Source: Hymenopus coronatus
Taxonomy: Eukaryota > Arthropoda > Insecta > Mantodea > Hymenopodidae
Length of the DNA stretch: 64,000 nucleotides
Reading direction: 5' to 3'
Assembly (NCBI GenBank): GCA_030762935.1
Contig: CM060895.1
Span: 40,476,001-40,540,000 of the forward strand
Part shown: piece after piece, positions 36,921 through 48,194 of the stretch
How positions within the stretch are numbered: position 1 is the first letter of the stretch
Layout: each line of letters starts with the position of its first letter
Program-made: the position numbers and the translations under genes
Notes under the pieces: generated by a model
Database searches by the model: none
The model's input: only the letters and a program-made list of their open reading frames with translations
What the model was told of the DNA's origin: nothing

Positions 36921-37290
36921 ACTTATAATTTGAAGGTGGTTGAAGATTTTCACAAGTTTAATGTTTTGTACCGTTATTTCCTTCTTGTTTTCCTAAATTC
37001 TTAAGATCTTCCCTTTCAATTTTAAACGTCCATATTCCCTCAGGATATGTTACTCATATTTTTTACGTTCCTTGTATATGCAGATTCGATCTTCCACAAT
37101 ATTAAATCGGTTAAAGATTACAATTTTTCTTTGATCGGTGACCATTGCTACCAGTTTGATCCTGATTTATGGCTTTTAATTAAATCTGTGCATAAGAGGC
37201 TGTACTTGCCACCTAAGGAAATAATGTTGTCAGCATACCTATAGAATCCAAACTGCATTCGCATAGTGCTCGTCGGAATTGCTACCAGAT
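36921..37290. other. Unassigned AT-rich interval
   Basis: Nothing recognisable. Confidence 0.4.
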
Positions 37291-37361
37291 GATAAAGAGA
37301 ATTCGAGGGGATTTCAATAAATTCTTAGCAAAAGAAAATTTTTTTTTTTTGTGTGTGTTTT

Positions 37362-38292
37362 CTTTTTATTTTCAACGTAATCTCCTTTTAGCTCGATATA
37401 CCAGCGTTTCTCCAACTGTTTTAAGCCTTCCAAAAATTAGGATTTCGGAAGCTCCTCAAAATAGGTATCTGTTTGGGAGATGACCTCTTCGTTAACGTGA
37501 ATCGTTTTCCGCGAGTCATTTTTTCAAATTTGGAAATAATCAAAACTGCGTAGATGTGCGCCCTTGTATTGTCTTGAGGGAAGAGTTTTTTTTTTTTTTT
37601 TTTTTTCTCCGTTCAACCGGCGCAATAACGATGCATAATACTCTCCGTTTATCGTTCTTCCTTTCTGCAGGTAATGAATGTAGATGATTCCGCGTGCATC
37701 CCAAAAAACCGACACCCACCACCTTGTCTACAGATGTCCGTCCTTTGCCTTCTCCGAAGCCGGTTCGCCTTTAAAAACCCAATGTTTCGACTGTAATTTT
37801 TTCTCTGGAGTGTAGTAGCGTATCTAATATTTCTTTCACGGTTATGTATCGACGCAGAAACTCGTCAAGACTGCGACGGAAAAGTGCCAAACAAGCTTCC
37901 AAATCGAGCACTCGAGTGCGTTTATTCTCCATTGAGAGCAAACGTGTCGCCCATCTTGCCGAGATCTTTTTCAGACCTAATTTTGATACAAAGTTGGAAA
38001 CGCTGTACCTTGTGATATGTCTGTGGCCTTTACTATTTCGCGAACTTTGATTCGTCGATCACTCAAAACCATATCGTGGATTTTGCCAATAATTTCGGAG
38101 GAAGTCACTTCTACTGGAAAGGATGAACGATGTTCATCATTTGTGGATGTAGACCACGCTTACATTCATGCATCTAATTGTAAATTGTTGCAAATACCGG
38201 ATCAGATGTGCCATAAAGATCCAACTAGGCTTTTATTTCTTTCAGTGTTAAGCCTTTTAAATATAAGTGTTTAATCACCGCACAAAACTCTT
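37362..38292 (-). pseudogene. Decayed mariner transposase
   Basis: On the minus strand, pieces of a mariner transposase appear in the correct order but in shifting frames: AVIKHLYLKGLTLKEIKA (N-terminal HTH, near 38240-38290), EIIGKIHDMVLSDRRIKVRE (near 38070), DLEACLALFRR-like then RRYITV (near 37850-37910), VFWDARGIIYIHYLQKGRT and INGEYYASLLRRLNGE (37620-37715), then GKRFT and a C-terminal helix near 37370-37500. The HPPYSPDLAPSD-type third-Asp block is deleted and the first Asp region is frameshifted. It is certainly inactive. Terminal inverted repeats were not found. Mariner enzymes cut and paste DNA at TA sites. Confidence 0.85.
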
Positions 38293-39020
38293 TTTTATTT
38301 TTTATTTATTTTTTTTTTTTTTTTACATTTTTCTGAATAAGATTGTTGATTCATTCGCCTATGGCAACGAAACCGCGTGATGGATATAGCTGAAACTTAA
38401 ACTGTCATCTGGTAAGACGACGACGGTTACTAAATACAAACTTTTTTCGATGATAGGAGTTTAATTTCTTGGATTTTCTAAGGACTTGTTGAATGTCCCG
38501 AATAGCTTCTTTCACTGTTATGCAATGTCATGGCGTGCCAGTAGATGGCATGTAAGATGATGCACACACAGAGCTATTTTGCATATGGTGCCATCCCATG
38601 TACAAGAAATGTCTCCGTCTGTACAGGGCTTTAAGAAATCTAGTGCCGATTGAAGGTTAATAGGAGGCTGTATATTATTTTAACATGTTTTTTGTCATTG
38701 ACGCACTTTTGTTGGCCTGGATGCCAAAGTGAGGGAAGAATTAACTTCTTGGTCGTTCACTTTTTTCTGTCAGCGAATACATTTGGGCTGAATTAGTCAT
38801 GTTGGCTGCAGGCGTATCGTGCGCGAAATAGTCTAATAACGAGGGTTTTAACCGCGGTGTGTTTTCTAAATTACGTGCTTGTCCTTCATCTCATGAATTA
38901 TTGCTACTGGGACAAACATAAGCCTTGAATGAAGGTAGTGTGTTTGGACCTAGACTTCGAAATTATTCGCTTACTCACAGTGTTTTGAAAGGCATAAAGG
39001 AACGGAAATAATGTATATGA
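38293..39020. other. Unassigned interval downstream of reverse-transcriptase trace
   Basis: Possibly the worn upstream part of the same non-LTR element, but I cannot align a domain. T-runs lie at 38315-38325. Confidence 0.35.
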
Positions 39021-39146
39021 TATTATATACTTGGACACACGTCATTCACGTATGTAGATGACCTTGTGATAATTTCTAGTAATGAAGAAACAGTAAAAAT
39101 CGTTATCTATACATTAAATGAAACAGTATTGCGTCAATGGCTATAA
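39021..39146 (+). pseudogene. Non-LTR reverse transcriptase fragment
   Basis: A stop-free stretch reads TSFTYVDDLVIISSNEETV, then a helix-like KIVIYTLNE and a stop at 39144. YVDD at 39051-39062 is the catalytic motif of reverse transcriptases, and DD followed by hydrophobic VII and SSNEE is typical of non-LTR elements. Only this catalytic neighbourhood survives. The clade cannot be told. Confidence 0.6.
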
Positions 39147-39239
39147 AACACCAGCAATGACTTTTAGAGACAATAACCCGTGAGATTAAAGCTACTCATC
39201 TAAGAGCAAATAGTGGAATTGGTAAATTGTTTCAACTCT

Positions 39240-39503
39240 CCTGGTTGTAAAACACATCAAAAAGAAGCAGACGTACAGCATAAAATGGTACGGTTTTCAA
39301 CCACATGGCAACCATCTTTTAAAAGCTTTGACTATCGCTTTAGCCTAGAGTATTCCTTTCTACTTACGAGAAAGCAAGTAATAAGACCATTTCTGATAAT
39401 TTTTATCTCGATTAACATAAAGTAGATAGAAGAATAAGAGTTTTAACAATAATTTATTACAAGGATGTTCAGAAAATCGTGTGAATGGAACACATCAGAT
39501 ATC
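39240..39503 (+). repeat. HER fragment, tail end
   Basis: AACCACATGGCAACCATCTTTT to GTGTGAATGGAACACATCAGA. The HER boundary lies about 100 bp after the reverse-transcriptase trace. Confidence 0.8.
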
Positions 39504-39660
39504 TTCCCAAACGGCATTTTTCAGTGATGAGTTATGAGTGAAACCTGCTAAACATTGAGCCAGGGAGGATGCATTTTCCGAGTTTTGAACGGCAGACCTT
39601 GTGCTCACTAGTCCATGCCTTAACGGCCTCAACTACCCATGTCCAGGGAATAAAGTGTTA
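39504..39660 (-). repeat. Possible SINE, same type as 6178
   Basis: GTGATGAGTTATGAGTG and TTTGAACGGCAGACC parallel the segment at 6178-6330. The homology is weak. Confidence 0.35.
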
Positions 39661-39749
39661 ATTTGCTATGTTAGTCCTCTGTATGCAACCATTATAGCAA
39701 ATGGAAATATTGTACTACAAATACATTTATGAAGTACGTGTTCACACTG

Positions 39750-39862
39750 GATGGGTAGAGTCAGACTGAAAAATTCAATACCATAGCCGGGATTTTAACC
39801 ACGGATCTCCAGGTCTTTAGCCAGTTTCTCTAATCACTGAGTTACCATGGCAACATGCCGGC
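39750..39862 (-). repeat. tRNA-derived SINE, family B
   Basis: Its plus strand reads GACTGAAAAATTCAATACCATAGCCGGGATTTTAACC..., matching 41186-41301. On the minus strand a tRNA-like head ends in a B box that has decayed (GGTTAAAATCC). Confidence 0.75.
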
Positions 39863-39934
39863 ACGCTACTAAATTTTTCAACTAACTCCCATGTTTCCCG
39901 GTAAACCATAAGCTGATCAAATTAGTTTTGAAAT

Positions 39935-40170
39935 AAATGGAAATTGAGTTTTATTTATGGACGCTCTTTAGCTGCTGTGGTTCCCAGCGTCACATTCTAT
40001 AATGGTCGTGAAAGACCGCTTAATTTTGCTGAGACACCTCTTTATCAAGTATAAATCTACAACACGTGACCAACAGCTTTATTCCCTTCCGAAGGATTTT
40101 ACGCCCGACAAAAATCCATCGTCCTCCGCCGGATTTGAACCCGCGACCTGGATATAGGGCGTTAGCATGG
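39935..40170 (-). repeat. tRNA-derived SINE, family C
   Basis: Minus-strand B box GGGTTCAAATCC. The body matches the copy at 61048-61335 (TTTATGGACGCTC, CTGTGGTTC, CATCGTCCTCCGCCGG). The 5' head is slightly truncated. Confidence 0.82.
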
Positions 40171-40309
40171 TACTATTAAATCCCTAGGGCGATGAGTTAT
40201 TTTGAGATGACATACCCCAATGGCGACTTACAATCTCGTAAGCATTCTAAGTCCCGGGCTTCATAGTTTAGCCAACTTTTAGATCATTTAGTGTTAATTT
40301 AATTGTTTT

Positions 40310-41166
40310 TTTTTACTTTCTCTACACGTACTATGTGCATGTGTATAAAGAAGGCATTGCACGCCAAGAAGAAACTGGATGCCTAGATTTCACCGGAAAT
40401 ACACGTTTTAGGGTCTCCGTATCCAAGTAAAGCATTTTTAGAAAAAAGGTCCGTGTGAACACCATAACTCAAAAACGAAAAGTCGGTAAAATGACAAATT
40501 GGTACTTATATAAGTTAAGTATCTTCCAAGGAAGTGAAACGAAGATTTTGAGCACACTCCCCACTCCAAACTACCCTTTACATGGAAAAAAATCAAAAAT
40601 GTTGATTTTATCAAAAATTGCTCAAACGATTTTGATTAAAATACCGCACATTGAAGACATTTATATGTCAAATAAAATGTATATTTTGTATTTTCTGGGA
40701 ATAGCCTCTGAAGATCTCTTTACTCTGGATGAATATTGTTAGATTTTATATAACTAGTTAACCGAAAAAAATAAACAAAAATGTACCTACTAGACAAAAA
40801 CATGTAGATCTCATTAAAACACACAATTTAGGTCATATACATTTTTTCGTGGAGTTGACCATTTTTTTTTTTTTTTTTTTTTTTTTTAGATATTCCTTGT
40901 TATTGGTTCAATTTTAAAATAATGAATACTTTTCACATACGGGAATTTGTCAATTCCTGTCAATGATCTTGCGGATTTCAACCTCAGTGTAACCAGCTTT
41001 TAAGAGACTTGACTATCGATTTAGCCTGGTGTATTCCATTATTTACATTCTACTTACAAGAAAGCATTTTTGATCTTGTTTATCTCGATTATCGCAAAGT
41101 TGACTGAAACACAAGCTTTGTTAAGGATATGTAGAGAAAGTCATGTGAATGTAATATCACGTTTTT
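40310..41166 (+). repeat. HER copy, full length, microsatellite lost, T-run expanded
   Basis: Head TTTTACTTTCTCTACACGTAC with a decayed right stem. GTCCGTGTGAACACC replaces the GT tract. A T27 run at 40862-40888 sits in the GTTGACC block. The tail is GTCATGTGAATGTAATATCACG. Confidence 0.9.
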
Positions 41167-41185
41167 CACACAAGCCGTGTGTAGG

Positions 41186-41301
41186 ACAAGAGTTGGATAG
41201 GTAATAGGAGACCGAAAAATTCAATGTCATAGCCGGGATTTGAACCATGGATCTCCCGGTCTCTAGCCGGTTGCTCTAACCACTGACTTATCATGGTACT
41301 A
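41186..41301 (-). repeat. tRNA-derived SINE, family B
   Basis: On the minus strand, GTGGTTAGAGCAACCGGCTAG and GGTTCAAATCCCGGC give good A-like and B boxes. It starts directly after the HER tail. Confidence 0.82.
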
Positions 41302-42099
41302 AATTAATACTAATAACATATTAACAGGTAAGATTAAAGTTTCAAAGTAGTTTCCCAGAGTCAAAAATTGAGCAGTATTGTGTTATGAAGAAATATGGTT
41401 ATTGGTTGGAGCAGTATAATGCTTATTTTCCAGACATAAGGCATGACAATTCAATTCTAACAGATATTAAGTAACAAATGCTTGCATAAACAGCATATGA
41501 CTAGCTATTTACTTGGTTTCGCAACGAAAGCAAGCAAATTCTGGAAATAACATAACTCGCAGATGTGCAAAGCACAGCTTTCTAGAGGCACACAGCAATT
41601 GCGGAGAACTGATTAGCTATTCATGAAATGAACTAAGCACACTTTCGATGCTGCTGAGGAAAAAGCAAAGACCTCGGTTTACAGAACACGTGGCTTAAGG
41701 GCTAGAAGTGCCAAGACCATGGATTTAGTTTACAAATATTAAAAACTTTCTCTAGGCTGTAGATTCAAGTGTCAGGAGCGTTAGAATGAAAGCTTATTCA
41801 TTCTAACCACACAGAGGCACTCCGAACAAAAAACCTGCCGAGGAAAGAAACTTTTTTTCTGTTTAAAGAGTTTTTAAGCAAACTTAACGATATCATCTTT
41901 CTTGTTATTTGGTTTTGAAAGTGCCAAACAAAAGACCCAGACCATATTTTGTTTTTCCTTCGATAACAAAAGTTGTGCAACATCATCTTGGCAGGATTTG
42001 CATATCAGGAATGCAAGACATCACCAAGTTGGCAAAGATACAATCTAACTCCTCTAACTCCTGATCTCCCCCCCCCCAAACAGAGGGAGAGAGAGAGAC
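41302..42099. other. Unassigned interval
   Basis: The CCCCCCCC and GAGAGAGAGAG runs at 42068-42095 are low complexity. No gene seen. Confidence 0.4.
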
Positions 42100-42440
42100 C
42101 ACATTTTCATATGAATTGTATGACTTCTACCTATTCTCAAAAAAACACTCTTACAAAAGCTTATCCTTCTATCTGCTTCATGCTACTCAAGATGAACATT
42201 AACAGAAACTGTTTTATTGCACAGTTTCACGTAGTTTCAAGGGGAATAAAGTAGCTAAAAATTTTAAGAGCGGCTCGCTGTATGACTGCGTTGAAATTCC
42301 GTTCTCATTGAATGCACAGGAAACAGAAAAAGGAGGAAACAAACGAATAACGGCTTCCCATTTGAGAAAAGTGTAAGTATTGGAATTTAAACCATTATAT
42401 GATATATTACAAATGGTAACTCCATCAAAAAGTCTTCCCT
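42100..42440 (-). repeat. HER copy, diverged tail half
   Basis: ACATTTTCATATGAATTGTATGAC start, CTTATCCTTCTATCTGCTTC block and GAGAAAAGTGTAAGTATT block. It stops before the central part. Confidence 0.65.
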
Positions 42441-43335
42441 TCACAAAATGTCCTCTACCTGACTACAAAGAAACTGTTCTTACAAAACATCACCTTCATC
42501 TACATAATGATTTTCAATATCAACATTACTAAAAATTGTCTCATTATTTAGTTCTTTATAAGTAACAGAGGAATAAAGGAATACACTACACTAAAGCAAT
42601 AGTCAATCTTTTACAATCCATTGCTATGCGATTGTAATTGAAATCGGGTTCTCTTTCACGGCCAGGAGTAAAACAAAAGAAAGATGAAACGGATGGCTGC
42701 TTCTCGTTTTGAAAAGTCTAAGTACTACTAAAATTGAAACTAATAACAGGAAATATTTCTGAAATCATTATCTCTACAAAAAAATAGATGTATAATAAAT
42801 TGTGTGTTTTAATGGTATCTACATTTTTACGCAGTAAGTATTTATCTAAATTTTAGGTTTACCATTATGCAAAAGTCATTCATAATGAAGAAGACTTCAG
42901 GAGTATTCCCAAGTAATTCAGGAAATACATTTAATTTGTTATATGAACATCTTTAATACAGCATTTTGTTAAAATCTTAGCCATATTTTAGAAAATCGAA
43001 AATTTGGAAAAATGTTCTATTTAAAGGGTAGTTTGAAGTGGCGGGATTTTTCTGAAAACCTTCGTATCGTATCCTTGAAAAATAGTAAATTTAAATTCCA
43101 AGTTTGGTGTTTTACCGACTTTTGAGTTATGCTGTCCACACACAGACACTTTTTGAATTCAGGATTTTCACAATTTTCAAGAAAAAAGTACGCCTTGCAA
43201 ATAGCATTGTAGTGAGGGGATTTTCTTGAAAATTTGTTTGTCGCATTCTTGGAAGCTGCTGAACTCAAATATCAAGTTTGGTATTTAATAGACTTTTCAC
43301 GTTTGCTGTTCACTAATAGGCACATACGCAGTTGG
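42441..43335 (-). repeat. HER copy with duplicated head-side segment
   Basis: Reads tail to head, but the block GGGATTTTTCTGAAAACCTTCG...CCAAGTTTGG (about 43030-43120) is repeated at about 43215-43320 (GGGGATTTTCTTGAAAATTTG...TCAAGTTTGG). This is either an internal duplication or two truncated copies joined. Confidence 0.75.
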
Positions 43336-43717
43336 CGATTTAGCACCTGATTGATCTATATCAGATGATTGACGTACGAATGAAATGATGAAGTAGACTG
43401 GTTGTTTACATGTAGAGAGCTTAGTAAAAATTACACGAACATCGGTAAGTAAACATTTATTGGAATTATTTGATTACGCCATGTCGTAACTTAGAGCTTG
43501 AGCCGTATGTCACGAGCTGACACTGAAACAATCCTTCCTAATCCTATATGGATATGCCGTCATCTTACCATTAATCCCATCCAAGGAAAATTGAGATAAA
43601 CTGCGTGACAAGCAACGAACAACAACTACATTTTTAACAACCAGATAAGCTTAATAAAAGAAGCCGCACTGCCTAAAACGCAAACTATGTGGCTTTCAGG
43701 ATTCAGCAATGATATAA

Positions 43718-43812
43718 TAGGTAGACGTGGAGAAGGTAGTTGTGTTGCACTCAAAAATTCTATACAGAGATTTCAGCAGAAATATATGTTTTGAGGACTC
43801 GTGAATAAAAAA
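43718..43812 (+). repeat. HER head fragment
   Basis: GGAGAAGGTAGTTGTGTTGCACTC to ACTCGTGAATAAAAAA, cut at the same A-run as the head at 32729-32846. No continuation of this copy is found downstream. Confidence 0.8.
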
Positions 43813-44633
43813 AATCTAATGTGTTCCATTCAGATGACTTTCTCTACGTCTCTGCAACAAATTATTGTTGAGAAGCTTATGCTCCTATTTACTTCATGCT
43901 AATCCTTGTAAGTAGAAGCGAAATAAGGGAATCCATAGGTTAAAGTGATAGTCAAAAGCTGGTTGCTATGTGACTGAAGTTCCTTTATTTGTGTGGACAG
44001 GAGTTGCCAAATCCCATTTTTTCAAATCTGAAACCCATAACAAGGAATATCTTAAAAACGATCAACTCCACGAAAAAAATCCATATGGCATAAATTGTGT
44101 GTTTTATCGTGGTCTACATTTTTTTTGCAGTAAGTTTTTTTCTATCTCTTACGGCTTGCCAGTTATGCAAAATTCAATCAAAAGCATTCAGAATAAAAGA
44201 GGTCTTTTGAGGCTATTCCCAGAAAAGTCAAGATATACATCTTATTTGTCAGGTAAATATCTTTAATATTGGATATTTTAATCCAAATAGTTAGAGCCAT
44301 TTTTGAGAAAATCAAAATGTTCGAAAAAAGTTCCATGTAAAGGATAGTTGGGAGTGAGGGGATTTTCTTCAAAATCTTCGTGTCACATTCTTGGAAGATA
44401 CTAAACTTAAATACCAAGTTTGGTATTTAATGGTATTTTCGTTTTTGAGCTATGCTGTCCACAGACACACACACATGCACGCACGCATACGGATCTTTTT
44501 CCAAAAATGCTTTTTTGTTTTATTCAGGGGGACCCAAAAAATGAATTTCCCGCGAAATCTTGGTATCGAATTTTTGGGTGAAATACAATACCCTCTCTAT
44601 GCACTATGTACATAGTACGTGTAGAGAAAGTAA
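43813..44633 (-). repeat. HER copy, full length
   Basis: ATCTAATGTGTTCCATTCAGATG to CACTATGTACATAGTACGTGTAGAGAAAGTA. The hairpin is near perfect. The A/C tract at 44463-44485 includes CATGCACGCACGC. Confidence 0.92.
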
Positions 44634-45186
44634 AAATCTGATGCGTCGCTCACATCACTTTCTCTAGCTGCTGTACAAACTTCTTACAAAAGATAAAATG
44701 CTTCTTTCTACACAATGCTAATTTAGATGAACATTAGCAGAACATTCTTATTACTTAGATCCTTATAAGAAGGGAACAAAGGGAATGTACTAGGCTAAAG
44801 TGATAATCAAATGTTTTAAAACTGTCGCTAGGCGATTGCCATTGCAAATCGCTTCTTTGCTTGGCCAGGAGTAGAACAAAAGAACAACAACAAAACGGAC
44901 ACTTCCCTCAGAAAAGTACTTCACAATTGAAACCATTAACAAGGAATATCTCGGATACGGTTACCCCCACAACAAAATCGTAGAGGGCATAATTGTATGT
45001 GTTGACGAGATCTACATTTTCTGTGTAGTAAGTTTTTGTCTATCTCTTACGGTTTAGCAACTAAGCAAAATTCGGCAAAATTCATCCAGAATAAAGAAAT
45101 CTTCAGAGGAAACTCTCAGAAAATTCAAGATATACATTTTATTTGGGATGTAAATATCTTTAATATGCTGGAATTTTAATCAAAAG
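44634..45186 (-). repeat. HER copy, head-truncated, in tandem
   Basis: Starts AAAATCTGATGCGTCGCTCAC directly after the preceding copy's head end and stops in the ATTTTAATCAAAA block. It belongs to the longer subtype with CAGGAGTAGAACAAAAG. Confidence 0.88.
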
Positions 45187-45672
45187 TACCATCTACAACA
45201 ACGGCCAGTCTGCTACTGCTGCGAACCGTGTTTTTTTACTAAACCGCATGTTAATGACCATTGTCGCTGAGAGGGAATTACTGTACCAATACAGTATTTT
45301 GTTCTGAAAGCATGGTATACACTGTACAATTGATTGACACGCGCTCCCAAAGAAAGAGCAAGCGTTCTCATCCAAACCTAAAGGTACCGCATTATCAGTC
45401 TGAGGCCGAGGTTATACCTACCTATGGATTATGAATGAAAACCAGTATTCTGTATGGAAAATTGAAACAGAATTCTAATTTAAGCCATTTCGAGATACGT
45501 AAAACGTACACGAGGACAACGCATAAAAACGATATTTTACTCTAGTTTTATGTAATATTTAGTTTTATTAAGAACAGCTCGAATTACACGGAACCTCTAT
45601 ATACTGGGGCTCTAATATATTCATATTCTTACTTCCAAACTCTGCAGATGATAGAGCATAGTAATAATAATA
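45187..45672. other. Unassigned interval
   Basis: No recognised feature. The mariner derivative follows. Confidence 0.4.
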
Positions 45673-46412
45673 TTACGAGGTACGTCCAGAAAGTAAGTTC
45701 CGTTTCAATTTATCTCCGCTGCAGCGCTGCGATCGCAGTTCCGCACATGCGCTGTAGACGCTCTGTATCAAGGAGAAGAAACGTGCGCCATTTTGAGATC
45801 GCTGTCAGCCACATACGCTTTGTTGTGCTTGTTTACAATGTCGGTGTTGATTGAAAATCCCGCCACTTGTGAAATCATATCTGTGATTCGTTTTCTGAAT
45901 GCTAGGAAAGTGAAACCAATTGAAATTTATCGGCAAATTTGCGAAGTTTACGGACAAAATGCGATGAGTGATTCAATGGTGAGAAGATGGGTCCGACAGT
46001 TCAATGAAGGACGTAGTGAAGTGACTATGAAGAACGAAGTGGGCGTCCATCTTTGGTTACAGAAGAACTAGTTCACGCGATTGATGACAAGGTCCAGGAA
46101 AACAGCAAGTTTACAATTAGTGCTCTCGCTATGGAATTTCCCCAAAGCTCACGATCACTAATTCATGAAATTGTTACCGAAAAACTGAAATTTCGTAAAC
46201 TTTGCTGACGTTGGGTACAGGCGGCAAACTTCTATGAAGAATGTATACAAAAACTTGTGCCACGCTACGACAAATGCCTGCAAAATTTCGGCAGTTATGT
46301 GGAAAAGTAGTTTAAGAGCTGTAGAATTTTGTGCAATAAAGAACTATTCTGTATCTGTACAAAATTTAATTTTATTACCAAACGGAACTTACTTTCTGAA
46401 CGTACCTCGTAA
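45673..46412 (+). mobile_element. Internally deleted mariner element, intact ends
   Basis: TTACGAGGTACG(T/C)CCAGAAAGTAAGTTCCGTTT-type terminal inverted repeats of 33 bp lie at both ends with a single mismatch. TA at 45671-45672 and at 46413-46414 gives the expected target duplication. The 740-bp length is well under the usual ~1.3 kb because the middle of the transposase gene is missing. It could still be moved in trans by a related transposase. Confidence 0.95.
45838..46310 (+). pseudogene. Mariner transposase remnant, catalytic core deleted
   Basis: From ATG 45838 the frame reads SVLIENPATCEIISVIRFLNA and NAMSDSMVRRWVRQFNEG, the paired helix-turn-helix that binds the terminal repeats. A frameshift near 46030 leads to a stop at 46069. 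The other frame continues through FPQSSRSLIHEIV-type and KLKFRKLC sequence to about 46210. It then jumps directly to ANFYEECIQKLVPRYDKC and NFGSYVEK with stop TAG at 46308-46310, the family's C-terminus. All three catalytic Asp regions are lost. Confidence 0.92.
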
Positions 46413-46414
46413 TA

Positions 46415-46769
46415 ATTAATAAAATAATAATAATTAATAATAATAACAATAATATCTAATAAATAAAGCGAAGTACCTGTGAGTTTAGATCAAGACGGCT
46501 ACACAAGTACCTAAGTGCATTAGTCAAGATAATCAGTGTTAATCAGTAGACAAATAAATAATGAACAAAGAACAAGTGTTTAACTGCATACAACGGTCCT
46601 AAAAAGGTGTTAAATCATCTCTTAAAACAAACGGCGTATTTTATAATAGGGAATACCATATTATTTAGCACAAATTACCTGAGAGGTTCAGATCAAAAGG
46701 AGGATCTTTCCTGGAATGGCTAACTAGGACTGCCAAACCAAGGAGAGAGCCCCGTGCCTCCGGGGGACA
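46415..46769. other. Unassigned interval between two mariners
   Basis: AAT/AAC-rich near 46415-46455. TTTAGATCAAGACGGC and GTTCAGATCAAAAGGAGG look like a diverged short repeat. No gene. Confidence 0.4.
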
Positions 46770-46792
46770 CGAGGGTCAGTCAATAACTAATG

Positions 46793-46795
<3 letters not shown>

Positions 46796-46859
<64 letters not shown>
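46796..46859. repeat. (CT)n microsatellite inside mariner end
   Basis: About 30 CT units with one GT interruption, adjacent to the left TIR. Confidence 0.96.
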
Positions 46860-46863
<4 letters not shown>

Positions 46864-46934
46864 TTTGCAAGAAAATTAAACATTGATTACACAGCACGAA
46901 AGTTACAACATTCAGGATTAAATTGTCAATTTCC

Positions 46935-47539
46935 AATGTAATCCAAAATCTTTTTTCACAGTTTTAGTACACCTTTTAACAAGGGCATGCATTCCTGTGT
47001 AGTAAAATGCACAGTCTTGCTTCCGAAGTCATTGACGAACAGATTTTTTCACGGCCACTGCATCTAGAAAGTGAACTCTGCAATGAGCTTCCTTATCCTT
47101 CCAAATTGAAGCACTTCAAAATGTCCCGAGGCTATTGTCTCTCCTAATTCTGCTCGGTTAACATTCTGGGTAACACACTGCGAATACGCTTTTGAGTGTC
47201 CCAGTTCTTGAAGAATTGTCAGTACACTGCATTTACTGAGAGACGTAATGCAAAACAATGCATCCGTTGTTATCCGCTGGTCAGCTTGAATGATCTCATC
47301 CACTCGCTCTATGTTGCGTAGAGTCACTGCAGTTACGGGTCTACCTATCCGCTGTTCATCGGCCAACATGAACCCTTCACCTTCATTATAATGAACCCAT
47401 CTTCTAACCGTGCTGACATACACTGTTGAATCATCATACACCTTTGTGAGGCTTTCATGAATGCGAATGGGAGTTTCACCTTCCACATTCAAGAATTCAA
47501 TGACAGAATTCTGTCTAATAGAACATCAATGTCAGCCAT
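46935..47539 (-). pseudogene. Mariner-like transposase remnant
   Basis: ATG at 47539 opens ADIDVLLDRILSLNS. One base lost or gained near 47500 shifts into LNVEGETPIRIHESLTKVY, VRRWVHYNEGEGF and ERVDEIIQADQRITTD, the DNA-binding half. After LTILQELGHSKAYSQCV the sequence jumps to IASGHFEVLQFG and RKLIAEFTF, then a stop at 47064 and a further decayed C-terminal helix to about 46935. The Asp-bearing central domain is absent. It is a different mariner lineage from the element at 45673, judging by TIR and protein. Confidence 0.88.
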
Positions 47540-47706
47540 TTTGCAACAGGAAGTGGTGCTGCCACTGGCAGACGTATGAAGTTGCTGTTGCAGTGGAGTG
47601 GAGAAGGTGGTTTCAGGAATTGTGCAAAACTTAAATTGTTCACATAACTTACTTAGCTCAGGAGAGAAAAAAAAAATGGGAGGCATTACTTATTGACTGA
47701 CCCTCG

Positions 47707-48194
47707 TAATACCTGCGAGGAACATAAGGATTGAGCTGCCAGAATGCTGGCAATTCAAGCACAGAGGAAGTCAAACAAAATACGGTCGCCAATAACAGCA
47801 TACTTTATCAAACACAATTACAGATGCGCGTATCTCTTGTGTACGTACATATGAATTCCCGGATGCGCGCCCAATTTTTCGTTGCGTTTTAGCAGTAATT
47901 TAATTACCGACAACTACAGTTGGTTCTGTAGTATCCTCGACTGTACAGTACAGCATGTAATGTGATTACTGTTTATTACATTCAGGGCTATCTCAATAAT
48001 GCAATTTATTTCGCGTAGCTTAATGCACTCTGGTTAGAAAACCAGTTTTGTTTATCATTCGTGGTCCCTTAATTTGTGTATTTGTGTTTAATCATGCTGT
48101 AGTGTCGGGTGTTAACCCTAATTGCTGTTAACATTAGCCAATTGTAATTTTCCCACCCCAAATAACTTACTATGATTAACGGTAAAAACATTTT
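47707..48194. other. Unassigned AT-rich interval
   Basis: Nothing recognisable. Confidence 0.4.

Larger units (their letters stand above)
46770..47706 (-). mobile_element. Internally deleted mariner-like element
   Basis: CGAGGGTCAGTCAATAACTAATG at 46770 is inverted as CATTACTTATTGACTGACCCTCG ending at 47706, giving TIRs of about 23 bp with one mismatch. TA follows on the right, while the left neighbour is CA, a probable decayed TA. At 937 bp it is shorter than an intact element, and it carries a (TC)n tract of about 64 bp inside its left end. Confidence 0.9.
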
